NCBI GenBank assembly: GCA_964450725.1
Contig: CAYVGO010000011.1
Span: forward strand, 1-46,853
Direction: 5' to 3'
Source of the DNA: CAYVGO01 sp964450725
Lineage (GTDB): Bacteria > Bacteroidota > Bacteroidia > Bacteroidales > UBA932
DNA: 46,853 nucleotides
Shown here: positions 17,073 through 25,758 of the stretch, one piece after another
Position numbering within the stretch: the first letter of the stretch is position 1
Layout of the letters: every line of letters starts with the position of its first letter
Position numbers and translations under genes: made by a program
The notes under the pieces: generated by a model
What the model saw: only the letters and a program-made list of their open reading frames with translations
Told to the model about the DNA's origin: nothing
Database searches by the model: none

Positions 17073-18116
17073 TTAATTGACATCTTTGACATGAATATAA
17101 AATCGCAAAGGCGTATGACCGAAAATAGTAGTATTGCCATATTTTCCATATCCATAATCTGACGAAAAGAAAAACTCGGCCTTATCTCCCTTTTTCAAAA
17201 ATTGAAATGCTTTGTGCCAACCTTGAATATAACTGACTTTTGTACTGTCTGTATAATAAACATAACTCCCTTTTTTGAGGTTGTTGTCTATAAAGGTTTG
17301 TGCAGTAGTATCTATCGTTGGATTTTTCTCTACTAACAACTTATTAATATTACTGTCAAACATAAATCCATCGGTAAAATAACCGGCATATTCAACGGTT
17401 ATGGTTTTAGTATCTTGTGATACTAAAGTGGTAGTATCTTTACGTTCCGTAGTATCAATATATCGCATGTAAAAATTCGGTAATGTATCTATTTCTCGTA
17501 AATGACGACTAGTGTTTGATATGGAATCATTATAACGATTCTTAAAAGCGATCATTGTCTTTTCTTCAGTTTGTTTAGGATTTATAATTATATTTTTCAA
17601 TGTAATGCCATAAATCAAAGGTGTACTTGAATTATTCGTATTTACTCTTAAAGTTCCTCCGGTATTGCATTGCCGTGAAGGTAAAATAAGAATCAAACTA
17701 TCTCCCACATTCATTTTTTTGATGACATTAAGTATATTTTCCCGAATTTGCTCTTTAAATAGTCTTTCGGGAATATAGTGTTGCTCATAAGAGAACAATC
17801 CATATAATTTTGCTTTTTGTTTAACTGTAGTTTTCGATATACGTTGAATTTCGGAAGGAACATGCACATTATAATCTAAATCTAACTGACAACTATCGTT
17901 GGGTATACTGCCGCCACCTGTTCCCCTTAAAATAAATTGAAAATATCCATGCGTAGTATCTTGAGGATTGATTAACTCTGCTCCGGAATAATAGGTTTGA
18001 ACAAAGGCATTTAAAGTTTTCATCTCTATACTCTCTCCCGAATCATTAACCACCTGAGCACAACCACCCAAAATACATATAACCAATAAGACTGTTAAAT
18101 TTATTTTTTTACTCAT
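17073..18116 (-). CDS. FKBP-type peptidyl-prolyl isomerase lipoprotein, large
   Basis: This 347-residue protein has a lipoprotein signal (lipobox LGGC, Cys19). The C-terminal third is a recognisable FKBP domain: VEYAGYFTDGFMFDSN, then IQGWHKAFQFLKKGDKAEFF and a GYGKYG loop ending in YIHVKDV. The N-terminal half (about 60-170) has a weaker similar layout (LDLDYNVHV, then MNVGDSLILILPS) and may be a degenerate second FKBP unit. It likely folds envelope proteins in the periplasm. It lies 3 nt upstream of bamD and 29 nt downstream of a second FKBP gene. Confidence 0.82.
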   Translation of the reverse strand: MSKKINLTVLLVICILGGCAQVVNDSGESIEMKTLNAFVQTYYSGAELINPQDTTHGYFQFILRGTGGGSIPNDSCQLDLDYNVHVPSEIQRISKTTVKQKAKLYGLFSYEQHYIPERLFKEQIRENILNVIKKMNVGDSLILILPSRQCNTGGTLRVNTNNSSTPLIYGITLKNIIINPKQTEEKTMIAFKNRYNDSISNTSRHLREIDTLPNFYMRYIDTTERKDTTTLVSQDTKTITVEYAGYFTDGFMFDSNINKLLVEKNPTIDTTAQTFIDNNLKKGSYVYYTDSTKVSYIQGWHKAFQFLKKGDKAEFFFSSDYGYGKYGNTTIFGHTPLRFYIHVKDVN

Positions 18117-18145
18117 ATCATTGATAATTTTGATGTACTCATTCT

Positions 18146-18655
18146 TTAATCTTGACTTGTATTTGGATCATATAATAACATAATAATACGAATTGTGGTA
18201 TTTCCCGGAATATTTCCGAAGTTTTTTTGACCGTAGGCTCTATCTGATGTTATGAAAATTTCAGCACTATCACCAATTGCTGCAAATTGTAACGCCCTGT
18301 CGAAGCCTTCCATCAGTTGTCCACCTCCTACACGTACACATAGTGGCTCATCCGTTGCTACATCTTTACCAAGATTACTTGCTTCTGCTTGTGCCTTGCT
18401 ATTAGTATAAAAAATAGTTCCACTATATGTAGCCATTAGATAAAATGGAATGCAAATTTGATCTCCGTTATTTAACAAAACTGGATTTTCGGACAATACA
18501 TTTTTATGACGTACATAAAACACACCATCATCTTCTGCATAAGCCCACTTTTTTGTTTCCAAGTTTTGTCTGATGGTATTGCGTTCTTTTTCTAAAATTT
18601 CGCCATTATTACAAGAAAATAAAAGCGAGCAGAAAGTAACGAGCAAGAATCGCAT
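18146..18655 (-). CDS. FKBP-type peptidyl-prolyl isomerase lipoprotein, small
   Basis: The 169-residue protein has a short lipoprotein signal (lipobox LFSC, Cys15) and one FKBP domain: YSGTIFYTNS, LMEGFDRALQFAAIGDSAEIF, RAYGQKNFGNIPGNTTI. The family catalyses proline cis-trans isomerisation and assists folding. It is 12 nt downstream of the nucleotidyltransferase gene and 29 nt ahead of the larger FKBP lipoprotein, so these belong to one transcription unit with bamD. Confidence 0.85.
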   Translation of the reverse strand: MRFLLVTFCSLLFSCNNGEILEKERNTIRQNLETKKWAYAEDDGVFYVRHKNVLSENPVLLNNGDQICIPFYLMATYSGTIFYTNSKAQAEASNLGKDVATDEPLCVRVGGGQLMEGFDRALQFAAIGDSAEIFITSDRAYGQKNFGNIPGNTTIRIIMLLYDPNTSQD

Positions 18656-18667
18656 ATTGCATAAGCA

Positions 18668-19576
18668 TTATTTATTCCACAACGATGACGGATAAACTCC
18701 CTGTTGCACTAAGGCATTAATTTTGGAAACAACTGCAGGACGATCTTCTTTATAGGTTACACCAAACCATTCAGCTTTACTTTTTAAGACTTTCACTTTG
18801 GCAACATTACTTTGAATCAGGTTGTTTACCACTAAAGGAATAAAAAATTCAGACTTTAGATTTTCTCCGTTTTTTTGAAGGAAATCAATAAACATTTTTT
18901 CAGAATGGTCAAAATAATCCGGAGTGAATCCCCACATATTCATTGAAACTGGAGTAGTATATGATATCGGTTGCATTATTCCTGCGTCATCTTTAAACAA
19001 TGCTTCTCCTGTTCCTTTTTCAATGTGAGTACGTTCTACTACATTCGTCAAAAATCCTTCATTGTTGGTAGTACAAACACCGCGGGAAACAGATCCGGAG
19101 TCTGAGAGAGTATTTCCTAACTCATAACCTACCATACAATAATGATTTTTGGTATCTTTGAGTTGTATTAGGTAATTTGCCATTACTTCATATGCCTCTT
19201 TACCATAAAAATCATCTGCATTAATGACAGCAAAAGGTTCTTTAATCACTTCTTTTGCCATCATTACAGCATGATTTGTACCCCAAGGTTTTGTCCGTTC
19301 TTTATTATACACTATTCCAGCCGGAATATTTTCTATCGCTTGAAAAACCATTTCTACCTTTACATCTTTTCCAAATCTGCAAGTGAAAACATCTCTAAAT
19401 TCTTTTTCAAAATCTCGACGTATCACAAAAACTATTTTTCCGAATCCGGCACGCAATGCATCATAAATGGAATAGTCCATAATGGTTTCACCATTAGGTC
19501 CCAATCCGTCCATCTGCTTTAATCCTCCATAGCGACTTCCCATACCGGCCGCTAAAACAAAAAGTGTAGGTTTCAT
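18668..19576 (-). CDS. Sugar-phosphate nucleotidyltransferase-like protein
   Basis: The 302-residue protein begins TLFVLAAGMGSRYGGLKQM, the nucleotide-binding loop of sugar-1-phosphate nucleotidyltransferases, followed by VINADDFYG with the metal-binding acidic residues and GTNHAVMMA. Such enzymes make NDP-sugars for cell-surface glycans. The exact sugar is not predictable, and a left-handed beta-helix acyltransferase domain is absent. It sits between a DUF5723 outer membrane protein gene (38 nt) and an FKBP gene (12 nt). Confidence 0.82.
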   Translation of the reverse strand: MKPTLFVLAAGMGSRYGGLKQMDGLGPNGETIMDYSIYDALRAGFGKIVFVIRRDFEKEFRDVFTCRFGKDVKVEMVFQAIENIPAGIVYNKERTKPWGTNHAVMMAKEVIKEPFAVINADDFYGKEAYEVMANYLIQLKDTKNHYCMVGYELGNTLSDSGSVSRGVCTTNNEGFLTNVVERTHIEKGTGEALFKDDAGIMQPISYTTPVSMNMWGFTPDYFDHSEKMFIDFLQKNGENLKSEFFIPLVVNNLIQSNVAKVKVLKSKAEWFGVTYKEDRPAVVSKINALVQQGVYPSSLWNK

Positions 19577-19614
19577 AAGTTATATAATTGAAAATGTAAA
19601 ACGTTAAATGATTT

Positions 19615-21147
19615 CTAAGTCGCAGATTGCGTTGAAACAGGTGTAACCGGAGTTGTAGATTGGCTGGCTTTTTGCTTCAATTTTTCAATGGCCTCAGCCT
19701 CCCTCATTTCTCGTTTTTGTTGTTTTATCTTTTTTTCTGTTCCATTATTTCCGAATAAAAAGTTTACTCCAAAGCGGAAATTGAAACTGCGTAAATCAAA
19801 TGCCGCATCAGCCACTTGAAAATTAGAACTTGACATTAATTTTGACGTTGTTTTTGCCAATCGAATAACATTATCGAACAAAAGATGTACTTGCAAATAT
19901 TTTCGTCCGAATACTACCCCTATACCTAAATCATCATATCTTCCGTTTTTGATAGTATAACTTGCCGCAAGATTAACCATGAAGTTTTGCGTATTAATAG
20001 AAAAAGTATAAGATGGGTCATATCGTACGCCATTGTAACTATTCAGTCCGAATAAAAATCCGGCGTTTAGGTATTTCCAAATAGAGTAGTTTACTCCCAA
20101 GTATCCTCTTCCTGCAAGTCTGGTAGTTTGTTTTTTATACACACCATCAACTTTTACATTCGTCAGAGAGTCTAGCAATGAATTAAAAACATCAGAAGGG
20201 TCATTTATGTCAACACCAGTAAAATCAACACCTACAGGCTTTCCACTACTTGTTTGAACATTATAATTATTGGTCCAATGAATAAAACCCAAATCTAAAA
20301 TTGATAAACTGATATTCAACTTTTTATTGGTTTGTCTTACAGACCATGATGCTCCTAAATCTACAGCAAGACCATGTCCTTGTGGTTGGATTAAGTTATT
20401 AATATCTAACAAATTGTCTGTATCAAACAAATCCAATATTGACTGGAACTCAATATTGGATTGACTTTTGAGTCCTAAGGGCATCGCAATATTTGCTTTT
20501 GGATTAGCCGAAAACTGTAATCCGAAATTGTTGGGATTTGTATATAAGTTTGTACCGTTATCTAATCCCACCCAAGCGTTAGCAACTCCAAGAAGATACT
20601 TCAAATTACCCCCAACAGTCAATTCATCAGGTAGAATCTGTTTTGAAAATCCTAAAGAAATTTCATGATATGCTGATACATTTCCAAATGTATTATCAAA
20701 ATTAGCCGGAATGTTTTTATCGGCAAAATATCCGTTACCCAATATTGCTAACTTAGGAATATCTCCATTCACAGAAACAGAACCAATTGCTTTTGTTTCT
20801 ATTCCAAGTGTAAAATACATATTGTCTTTAATCATAATTCCAACATCAATCAATCTTGCTCCAAAGGCAAATCCTATATTTTCATGTTGTTTTAAGTTGC
20901 GAACTTCTTTATCAATAAAAACCGGTTCTTTAAATAGATTGATATTGGGCGACAACTCCATCGAAAAATGAGTAGATGTAATGGCCGGAAAACCTACATA
21001 TACAGTTCCTCTTTTGGGTTGAAATGCCGGATTTAAAGTGTTGACCAATGGTAGGTCTCTCATGAAGTAAAGCGTGTGGTCTGAAATTGCAAAACTTTGT
21101 AAAACAAAAAATACAAAGAAGATCTGTACTATAATTTTTTTATACAT
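19615..21147 (-). CDS. DUF5723 family outer membrane protein
   Basis: The 510-residue protein has a signal peptide (residues 1-20, cleavage after SFA) and a beta-barrel-like pattern of alternating residues throughout, with a typical barrel end (FNFRFGVNFLFG) and then an Ala/Lys/Gln-rich C-terminal tail. The start of the mature region (NTLNPAFQPKRGTVYVGFPA) resembles DUF5723 proteins of Bacteroidota. Their function is unknown; an outer membrane location is inferred. It follows a lipoprotein gene by 30 nt. Confidence 0.72.
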   Translation of the reverse strand: MYKKIIVQIFFVFFVLQSFAISDHTLYFMRDLPLVNTLNPAFQPKRGTVYVGFPAITSTHFSMELSPNINLFKEPVFIDKEVRNLKQHENIGFAFGARLIDVGIMIKDNMYFTLGIETKAIGSVSVNGDIPKLAILGNGYFADKNIPANFDNTFGNVSAYHEISLGFSKQILPDELTVGGNLKYLLGVANAWVGLDNGTNLYTNPNNFGLQFSANPKANIAMPLGLKSQSNIEFQSILDLFDTDNLLDINNLIQPQGHGLAVDLGASWSVRQTNKKLNISLSILDLGFIHWTNNYNVQTSSGKPVGVDFTGVDINDPSDVFNSLLDSLTNVKVDGVYKKQTTRLAGRGYLGVNYSIWKYLNAGFLFGLNSYNGVRYDPSYTFSINTQNFMVNLAASYTIKNGRYDDLGIGVVFGRKYLQVHLLFDNVIRLAKTTSKLMSSSNFQVADAAFDLRSFNFRFGVNFLFGNNGTEKKIKQQKREMREAEAIEKLKQKASQSTTPVTPVSTQSAT

Positions 21148-21177
21148 AACAATGAACTTTGAATAAATAATATCTGC

Positions 21178-22053
21178 TTAGAAACTGATCAATACTTTTT
21201 TTGTTTCTATTTTTACACGTACTCCGGCAACTAATTTTCCGGTTATAAAATCAGTTAAATTGTCTTTGGTAAGATTCGTAACACGTCCGGTTATGTTTCC
21301 GCTAAATGATTTAAGTTGAAGAATTTCCTTTGCACTTAAGTTTACAGACTTAGTATCAGTTTTCGAATTAGGCATTAAAGTTAAAGTTTCCGATTTAATT
21401 ACAACATCGTTATCGCCTTTAAAAATGATCTTGTACTCAACTTCAAATGGGATAGTATTTTCGTTAATATCAATAAACAAAGTTCCTGAAGAAATAGCCT
21501 CACTATTATCACCTAAAAGATCAGCCAAGTCTATTGCAACATCTGAAATTTTATTGTCACACTGAGTGTTATTTAAATCACCCACAATTTTGGCAATACT
21601 GCTATCTTCAAACTCATTTATTAAAGCATCAATGACCCCAATAAAATCTTGCAATACTTTAGAACTCTCTTGTTTCTCAACCTCACCCACCATCTCATTA
21701 ACTAAGTTTCCAATTTGGTCTGCCGAGATTAATTGGTGAGATTTAAAATCACTAATTTTACCTTTGGTTACTTCAGTAAAAACTGTATCTATAAATTGAG
21801 GAGTAAGTTTACTTAACCCTGCAGTTAAAACTTCTCGTGCTTCATTATTCGGTAAATCTTTCAAGGTATTTCCAATAATATTTAATCTACCTTCAGGAAG
21901 ATAATTTAATATTACAGCGGAATAGTCCGATAACAGAGGTAACCTCCAATCTGCAGGTTTTTCCCATTGCCAATTATCAGAATTTAGTTGCTCACAACCT
22001 GTCAAGGTTAGAGCAAAAACAAGAACTAAAATAAAATTTGTGTGTCGTTTCAT
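21178..22053 (-). CDS. Lipoprotein of unknown function
   Basis: The 291-residue protein has a lipoprotein signal with lipobox LTGC (Cys20). The mature part starts with a Trp-rich segment (DNWQWEKPADWRLPLL) and then alternates helical and beta stretches; no known domain was recognised. It is the first gene of the six-gene envelope cluster, and a partner role for the DUF5723 protein encoded 30 nt downstream is a contextual guess. Confidence 0.65.
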   Translation of the reverse strand: MKRHTNFILVLVFALTLTGCEQLNSDNWQWEKPADWRLPLLSDYSAVILNYLPEGRLNIIGNTLKDLPNNEAREVLTAGLSKLTPQFIDTVFTEVTKGKISDFKSHQLISADQIGNLVNEMVGEVEKQESSKVLQDFIGVIDALINEFEDSSIAKIVGDLNNTQCDNKISDVAIDLADLLGDNSEAISSGTLFIDINENTIPFEVEYKIIFKGDNDVVIKSETLTLMPNSKTDTKSVNLSAKEILQLKSFSGNITGRVTNLTKDNLTDFITGKLVAGVRVKIETKKVLISF

Positions 22054-22138
22054 ATATTAATTATTAAGCATTGAATATAACCACCTTAAATGTTTTTTAT
22101 TGGCTTTATTTCAATAAAATCTTCCATAGATTAATTTG

Positions 22139-22146
22139 CAAAGATA
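22139..22146 (-). promoter_or_regulatory. -7 promoter element of the envelope cluster
   Basis: CAAAGATA reads TATCTTTG on the minus strand, a TAnnTTTG match. Transcription would begin near 22133, about 80 nt before the lipoprotein start at 22053. No clear TTG lies at -33 spacing. Confidence 0.45.
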
Positions 22147-22173
22147 CATTGAAATTATCCCTGTAACTCATTT

Positions 22174-23430
22174 TTAATATTTATTAGTATTATTTGGCTT
22201 TAATATTACGGAATGTGCTGTTGAAAATGCCATTTGTAAATTATATCCTCCTGTATCGCCATCAATGTCTAAAATTTCTCCAACAATATAAAGGTTATCT
22301 ATCAGTTTCGATTGCATAGTAGAACTGTCTACCTCTGTAGTATCAATTCCTCCGGCCGTAACCACGGCTCTCTCAAATCCTTCAGTTTGGTTTATTTCAA
22401 AAGATATTTTTTTTAATGCTTGGGCTGTTTTTATCCATTCTTGAGAGTTTAATGTTGATAGTTTCAAGTATTTTGATCTTTGGACGTAATCACAATAAAG
22501 ATCAATGAGAGGTGATGGTAATAATTTTCGCAATAATTCTGAAAAATTGGTGATATTGTAATTTTCAATTTCTCGTAAGATTCTATTAGTTAATTTTTCA
22601 ACAGATAACGCAGGCTTTAAATCAATATCAATACAGACCGGCAGTTTTTCCCGTAGCGCATCCACAATTTTTCTACTATATTTCAGAATAATAGGACCTC
22701 CCATCACATTTGCATCAAAAAATATATCTCCGCGCAATGTTTCTTCAACCTTGTTAATGCAAAAAGTTACTTCAATATTTTTTAACGTCAACTGACGGAA
22801 TTTATATTTGGACAATGTCGGTACAATTAAACCTACCAAAGAGGGACGTAAAGGAATAATATTATGCCCTACATTTTTTAACCACTTATAACCATCTCCT
22901 GTACTTCCTGTTGCCGGATAAGATTTTCCTCCGGTGGCAACGACAAATTTATCTCCGAAAATTTCTGTATTTCCTTTCGGAGTTTTCACTTTCACCGATT
23001 TAATCTGTTGTGAATGAATGGTTACAAGTTCTGTTACTTGATGTTGATACAAAATTTTTACTCCCATTTTTTTTACCCATTGCTCTAATTTATCTGCGAT
23101 TTCCCAAGCATTATTACTTTTAGGAAATACTCTATTTCCTCGTTCTACGACAGTTTCAATACCAATGGTTTGTAGAAAATGACATAAGTCGTTGTTGAAG
23201 AATTGATGTAACACAGGTATAATAAATTGTTGCCCACCATGAATGTGAGTTATGAAATCGTCCAGTGAACACAAATTTGTAATATTACATCGTCCTTTCC
23301 CTGATATACGAATTTTCCGACCGCATTTTTCCATTTTTTCCAGTAAGATAACACGACAAGAGTATCTTTGTGCAAGTATACCTGAACACAGCAATCCAGA
23401 GGCGCCGGCACCAATAACAATAACAGTCAT
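22174..23430 (-). CDS. HI0933/YhiN-type FAD-dependent oxidoreductase
   Basis: The 418-residue protein starts with a dinucleotide-binding motif (VIGAGASGLLCSGILAQ), followed by GRKIRISGKGRCNITN, a hallmark of the HI0933-like (BaiN/YhiN) flavoprotein family. A second hallmark is KFVVATGGKSYPATGSTGDG, and the C-terminal FAD contact reads DGDTGGYNLQMAF. The reaction is uncertain; members have been assigned different NAD(P)H-dependent reductions. The gene starts 4 nt after the murI stop and is probably co-transcribed with it. Confidence 0.87.
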   Translation of the reverse strand: MTVIVIGAGASGLLCSGILAQRYSCRVILLEKMEKCGRKIRISGKGRCNITNLCSLDDFITHIHGGQQFIIPVLHQFFNNDLCHFLQTIGIETVVERGNRVFPKSNNAWEIADKLEQWVKKMGVKILYQHQVTELVTIHSQQIKSVKVKTPKGNTEIFGDKFVVATGGKSYPATGSTGDGYKWLKNVGHNIIPLRPSLVGLIVPTLSKYKFRQLTLKNIEVTFCINKVEETLRGDIFFDANVMGGPIILKYSRKIVDALREKLPVCIDIDLKPALSVEKLTNRILREIENYNITNFSELLRKLLPSPLIDLYCDYVQRSKYLKLSTLNSQEWIKTAQALKKISFEINQTEGFERAVVTAGGIDTTEVDSSTMQSKLIDNLYIVGEILDIDGDTGGYNLQMAFSTAHSVILKPNNTNKY

Positions 23431-23434
23431 AGTG

Positions 23435-24271
23435 TTATTTACTAAATGTTGAAATTAGCGTGTTGGGATAAAAACAGACTATTTCTTCCGGAAATTCCAT
23501 TGTGTGACAACGCATTTCCATGTGAAAAGATGAGGCTGAGGTATAAACGTTAATAATACCTTGTTGCTGATATTGAACGTTAATCGGAATATCTAAGAGC
23601 GACAAAATACGTTTTGCAACAGCAGGTGCAGGATTATGAATGGTTACAAACGAAGGTAGAATCTGTCGAATAATGGGTAAGAAAAAAGGATAATGTGTAC
23701 ATCCAAGTACCAGTTGGTCTATTCCATCGTACAACATAGGAGTAATATATGCTGATAGCAATTCTCTGGTTGCTATAGAGTTCTCTTCACCTTCTTCTAC
23801 CATTGTAGCTAAATGCGTTCCAATACAAGTTTTAACGATAACCTCTGGCGGTAATTCTTTGACTTTTTGTAAAAAGCGAGCACTGTTTAATGTACGTTTT
23901 GTCGCTAAAACACCAATAACGTTAGTGAGAGTTTGTTCTGCGGCGGGTTTTACTGCCGGTTCAATGCCTACAAACTTAATCAATGGATAATTTTTTCTTA
24001 GAGTTTCGATAGCTACAGCAGTAACTGTGTTACATGCCAAAACAATAATGTTTACATGTTTATCTACAAAAAAGTCAACAATTCCAATTACCCGTTCTAA
24101 AATTTGTTCTTCAGTTTTTTCGCCATAAGGACAAAAAGCATTGTCCGCAAAATACTCTACAAGTAAAGGTGGAAAATGTTGTTGATTATTTAATTTTACA
24201 AGTTCCTGTAAAATGGATAATCCTCCTACCCCTGAGTCAAATATTCCTATTGTTGGTAATTTTTGGTTCAT
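23435..24271 (-). CDS. murI: Glutamate racemase
   Basis: The 278-residue enzyme interconverts L- and D-glutamate and supplies D-glutamate for peptidoglycan. The two catalytic cysteines are visible: Cys80 in LACNTVTA and Cys191 in VLGCTHYPF, with the substrate loop FDSGVGGLS at 11-19 and FCPYGEKT at 47-54. Length and motif order are standard. In many Bacteroidales murI follows the ompH pair, as it does here after a small secreted protein gene. Confidence 0.95.
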   Translation of the reverse strand: MNQKLPTIGIFDSGVGGLSILQELVKLNNQQHFPPLLVEYFADNAFCPYGEKTEEQILERVIGIVDFFVDKHVNIIVLACNTVTAVAIETLRKNYPLIKFVGIEPAVKPAAEQTLTNVIGVLATKRTLNSARFLQKVKELPPEVIVKTCIGTHLATMVEEGEENSIATRELLSAYITPMLYDGIDQLVLGCTHYPFFLPIIRQILPSFVTIHNPAPAVAKRILSLLDIPINVQYQQQGIINVYTSASSFHMEMRCHTMEFPEEIVCFYPNTLISTFSK

Positions 24272-24321
24272 CCGTCAGTAAGTTTGATTATATTATGAAT
24301 TTAGTCAGATTAAAACAATAA

Positions 24322-24349
24322 AGGTGTTTCATTGATTTACGAAACACCT
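24322..24349 (-). terminator. Hairpin terminator downstream of the small secreted protein gene
   Basis: AGGTGTTTC (24322-24330) and GAAACACCT (24341-24349) form a perfect 9-bp stem with a 10-nt loop, about 110 bp past the stop at 24462. The T-run on the minus strand is weak (TATTGTTTT), so efficiency is uncertain. Confidence 0.6.
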
Positions 24350-24461
24350 CATTATTTAATGATATTAAAACTATTTAGGCCGTGGGTAAGATTGGTTGAA
24401 ATCATATTTAAAATTATTGATCAATCACCACACTACATAGCATTTATGCAAATGTCTTATT

Positions 24462-24851
24462 TTATTCTATATCTGTAAAATACTCGCCAACTATCATGTT
24501 CGGCAAATCTAATTTTTTTATCACATTTTTTATGTAGCGTGGATATGAGTCTATATTTGCTGGAAGGTGTGGTAACGTAAATACTATTTTTGTTAAATCT
24601 TTTAATCTTTCAGTTGTGATACTTATTGTTAATATCTTACCCTCATTCCCATAATTTTTCCACAATGTAACTTTACCTGTTGTCTCATCAAAATCTTTTG
24701 CTCCAAAACGATTTTTTTTACCAGCCTCCTTACAACTATTTAGTGTAGTTATAACATCTGCACTTGTCGTAACTTCTATTTTTGTGACCTTTTGAGCAGT
24801 AACAGCAAGTGATATAGTTAGTGCAATAATTAAAATAATATTTTTTTTCAT
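24462..24851 (-). CDS. Small secreted protein of unknown function
   Basis: The 129-residue protein has a signal peptide (MKKNIILIIALTISLAVTAQ) and a mature domain of about 110 residues with mixed alpha/beta character; no family was recognised. One cysteine (NSCKEAG) is present. It lies between the ompH pair and murI, separated from both by more than 180 bp, so it is probably a separate transcription unit closed by the hairpin at 24322-24349. Confidence 0.6.
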   Translation of the reverse strand: MKKNIILIIALTISLAVTAQKVTKIEVTTSADVITTLNSCKEAGKKNRFGAKDFDETTGKVTLWKNYGNEGKILTISITTERLKDLTKIVFTLPHLPANIDSYPRYIKNVIKKLDLPNMIVGEYFTDIE

Positions 24852-24986
24852 AACTTATAAATTTTATTTATCTGATAGTGAGTGATCTATAAAAATAATC
24901 CCAACGAATGTTCGTGTTTTATTATCCAATTGAGTACTGTAAAGTAACTTCAACTTTGGGACTGTTTCCGGTAGAATTCTTACAAC

Positions 24987-25026
24987 GATTCATTCTTTAG
25001 TGTATTTATATACAAAAGAATGAATC
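24987..25026. repeat. Extended hairpin downstream of ompH
   Basis: A perfect 12-bp inverted repeat (24987-24998 with 25015-25026) encloses a second stem (25000-25004 with 25009-25013, one G-U). It lies about 65 bp past the ompH stop at 25090. There is no T-run, so a transcript 3' end stabiliser is as likely as a terminator. Confidence 0.5.
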
Positions 25027-25089
25027 AAATTGTCTTCAAGGAATAGATGGGATTTTGCTGAAAGAAAAAATCCAACGTTCCAATTATCG

Positions 25090-25677
25090 TTATTTTTTTA
25101 TAGGTTTTGGGGCTGTGGAATTTCCGGTTGTATTCGCCGCCGGAGTAGCAACATTAGAAACCCCTATTTTCAATTCCTTTTTTACTAACTCTGTAACATC
25201 TATACTTTGTGTTGTATCAAAGTAAGTTACAGCACCGTTACTTACATCAAAAATATAAATAAAACCACCATCTTTACCTATCTTTTGTATTGTCGTATTT
25301 AGTTTTTCAATGATAGGTCTAATTAGGTCATTTTGTTGTTTTTGTAAATCTTGTTGAAGTGCAACTTGGGTTTCCTGAATGCGTTGCTGCAAAGAAATCA
25401 ATTCTTTTTCACGAATTTCAAGAATTGCGGGTGTCCACGTTGATTTTTTTTGTTGGTAAGTATTCAATTTGTTATTATATTCAACCTGAATAGTTTCCAT
25501 TTGCTCCTCCAATTCTTTGGCATAAGATTGTAATTTGGCTTCCGCTGAATCTTTTTCAGGCATTACTTGAAGTATTTCTTGACTATTGACATGTCCAAAT
25601 TTTAATGTTTGGGCAGAAAGTACACTTGTAATGAATAACAGCGTAAAAATAGTTAGAGTGGTTTTGATGTTTCTCAT
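25090..25677 (-). CDS. OmpH/Skp family periplasmic chaperone (second copy)
   Basis: The 195-residue protein has a signal peptide (about residues 1-22, ending VLSAQ) and an OmpH/Skp-like body: LKFGHVNSQEILQVMPEKDS, then a long charged coiled coil (about 45-120), then the C-terminal strand region with GGFIYIFDV. It ends in a low-complexity Pro/Thr/Lys tail. Skp-type trimers hold unfolded outer membrane proteins in the periplasm. The upstream ompH stops only 78 nt before, but a consensus promoter lies in between, so it can be expressed on its own. Confidence 0.87.
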   Translation of the reverse strand: MRNIKTTLTIFTLLFITSVLSAQTLKFGHVNSQEILQVMPEKDSAEAKLQSYAKELEEQMETIQVEYNNKLNTYQQKKSTWTPAILEIREKELISLQQRIQETQVALQQDLQKQQNDLIRPIIEKLNTTIQKIGKDGGFIYIFDVSNGAVTYFDTTQSIDVTELVKKELKIGVSNVATPAANTTGNSTAPKPIKK

Positions 25678-25720
25678 AAAATAAACGAATGAATAATAGT
25701 ATTGTTTTTACATAATTTGA

Positions 25721-25749
25721 CAAAGGTAATAATTTTTGTAATGTTACAA
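25721..25749 (-). promoter_or_regulatory. Bacteroidota-type promoter of the second ompH
   Basis: On the minus strand TTG (complement of 25747-25749) precedes TACCTTTG (complement of 25721-25728) by 18 nt, close to the consensus spacing. The predicted start near 25715 leaves a leader of about 38 nt. A perfect palindrome occupies the spacer. Confidence 0.7.
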
Positions 25750-25758
25750 AAATTATTA
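25727..25758. repeat. 15-bp perfect palindrome within the ompH promoter
   Basis: 25727-25741 and 25744-25758 are perfect reverse complements over 15 bp with a 2-nt centre. The palindrome includes the stop codon of the upstream ompH and covers the -33 element and spacer of the downstream promoter. It could be a transcription end hairpin, an operator, or both. Confidence 0.65.
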
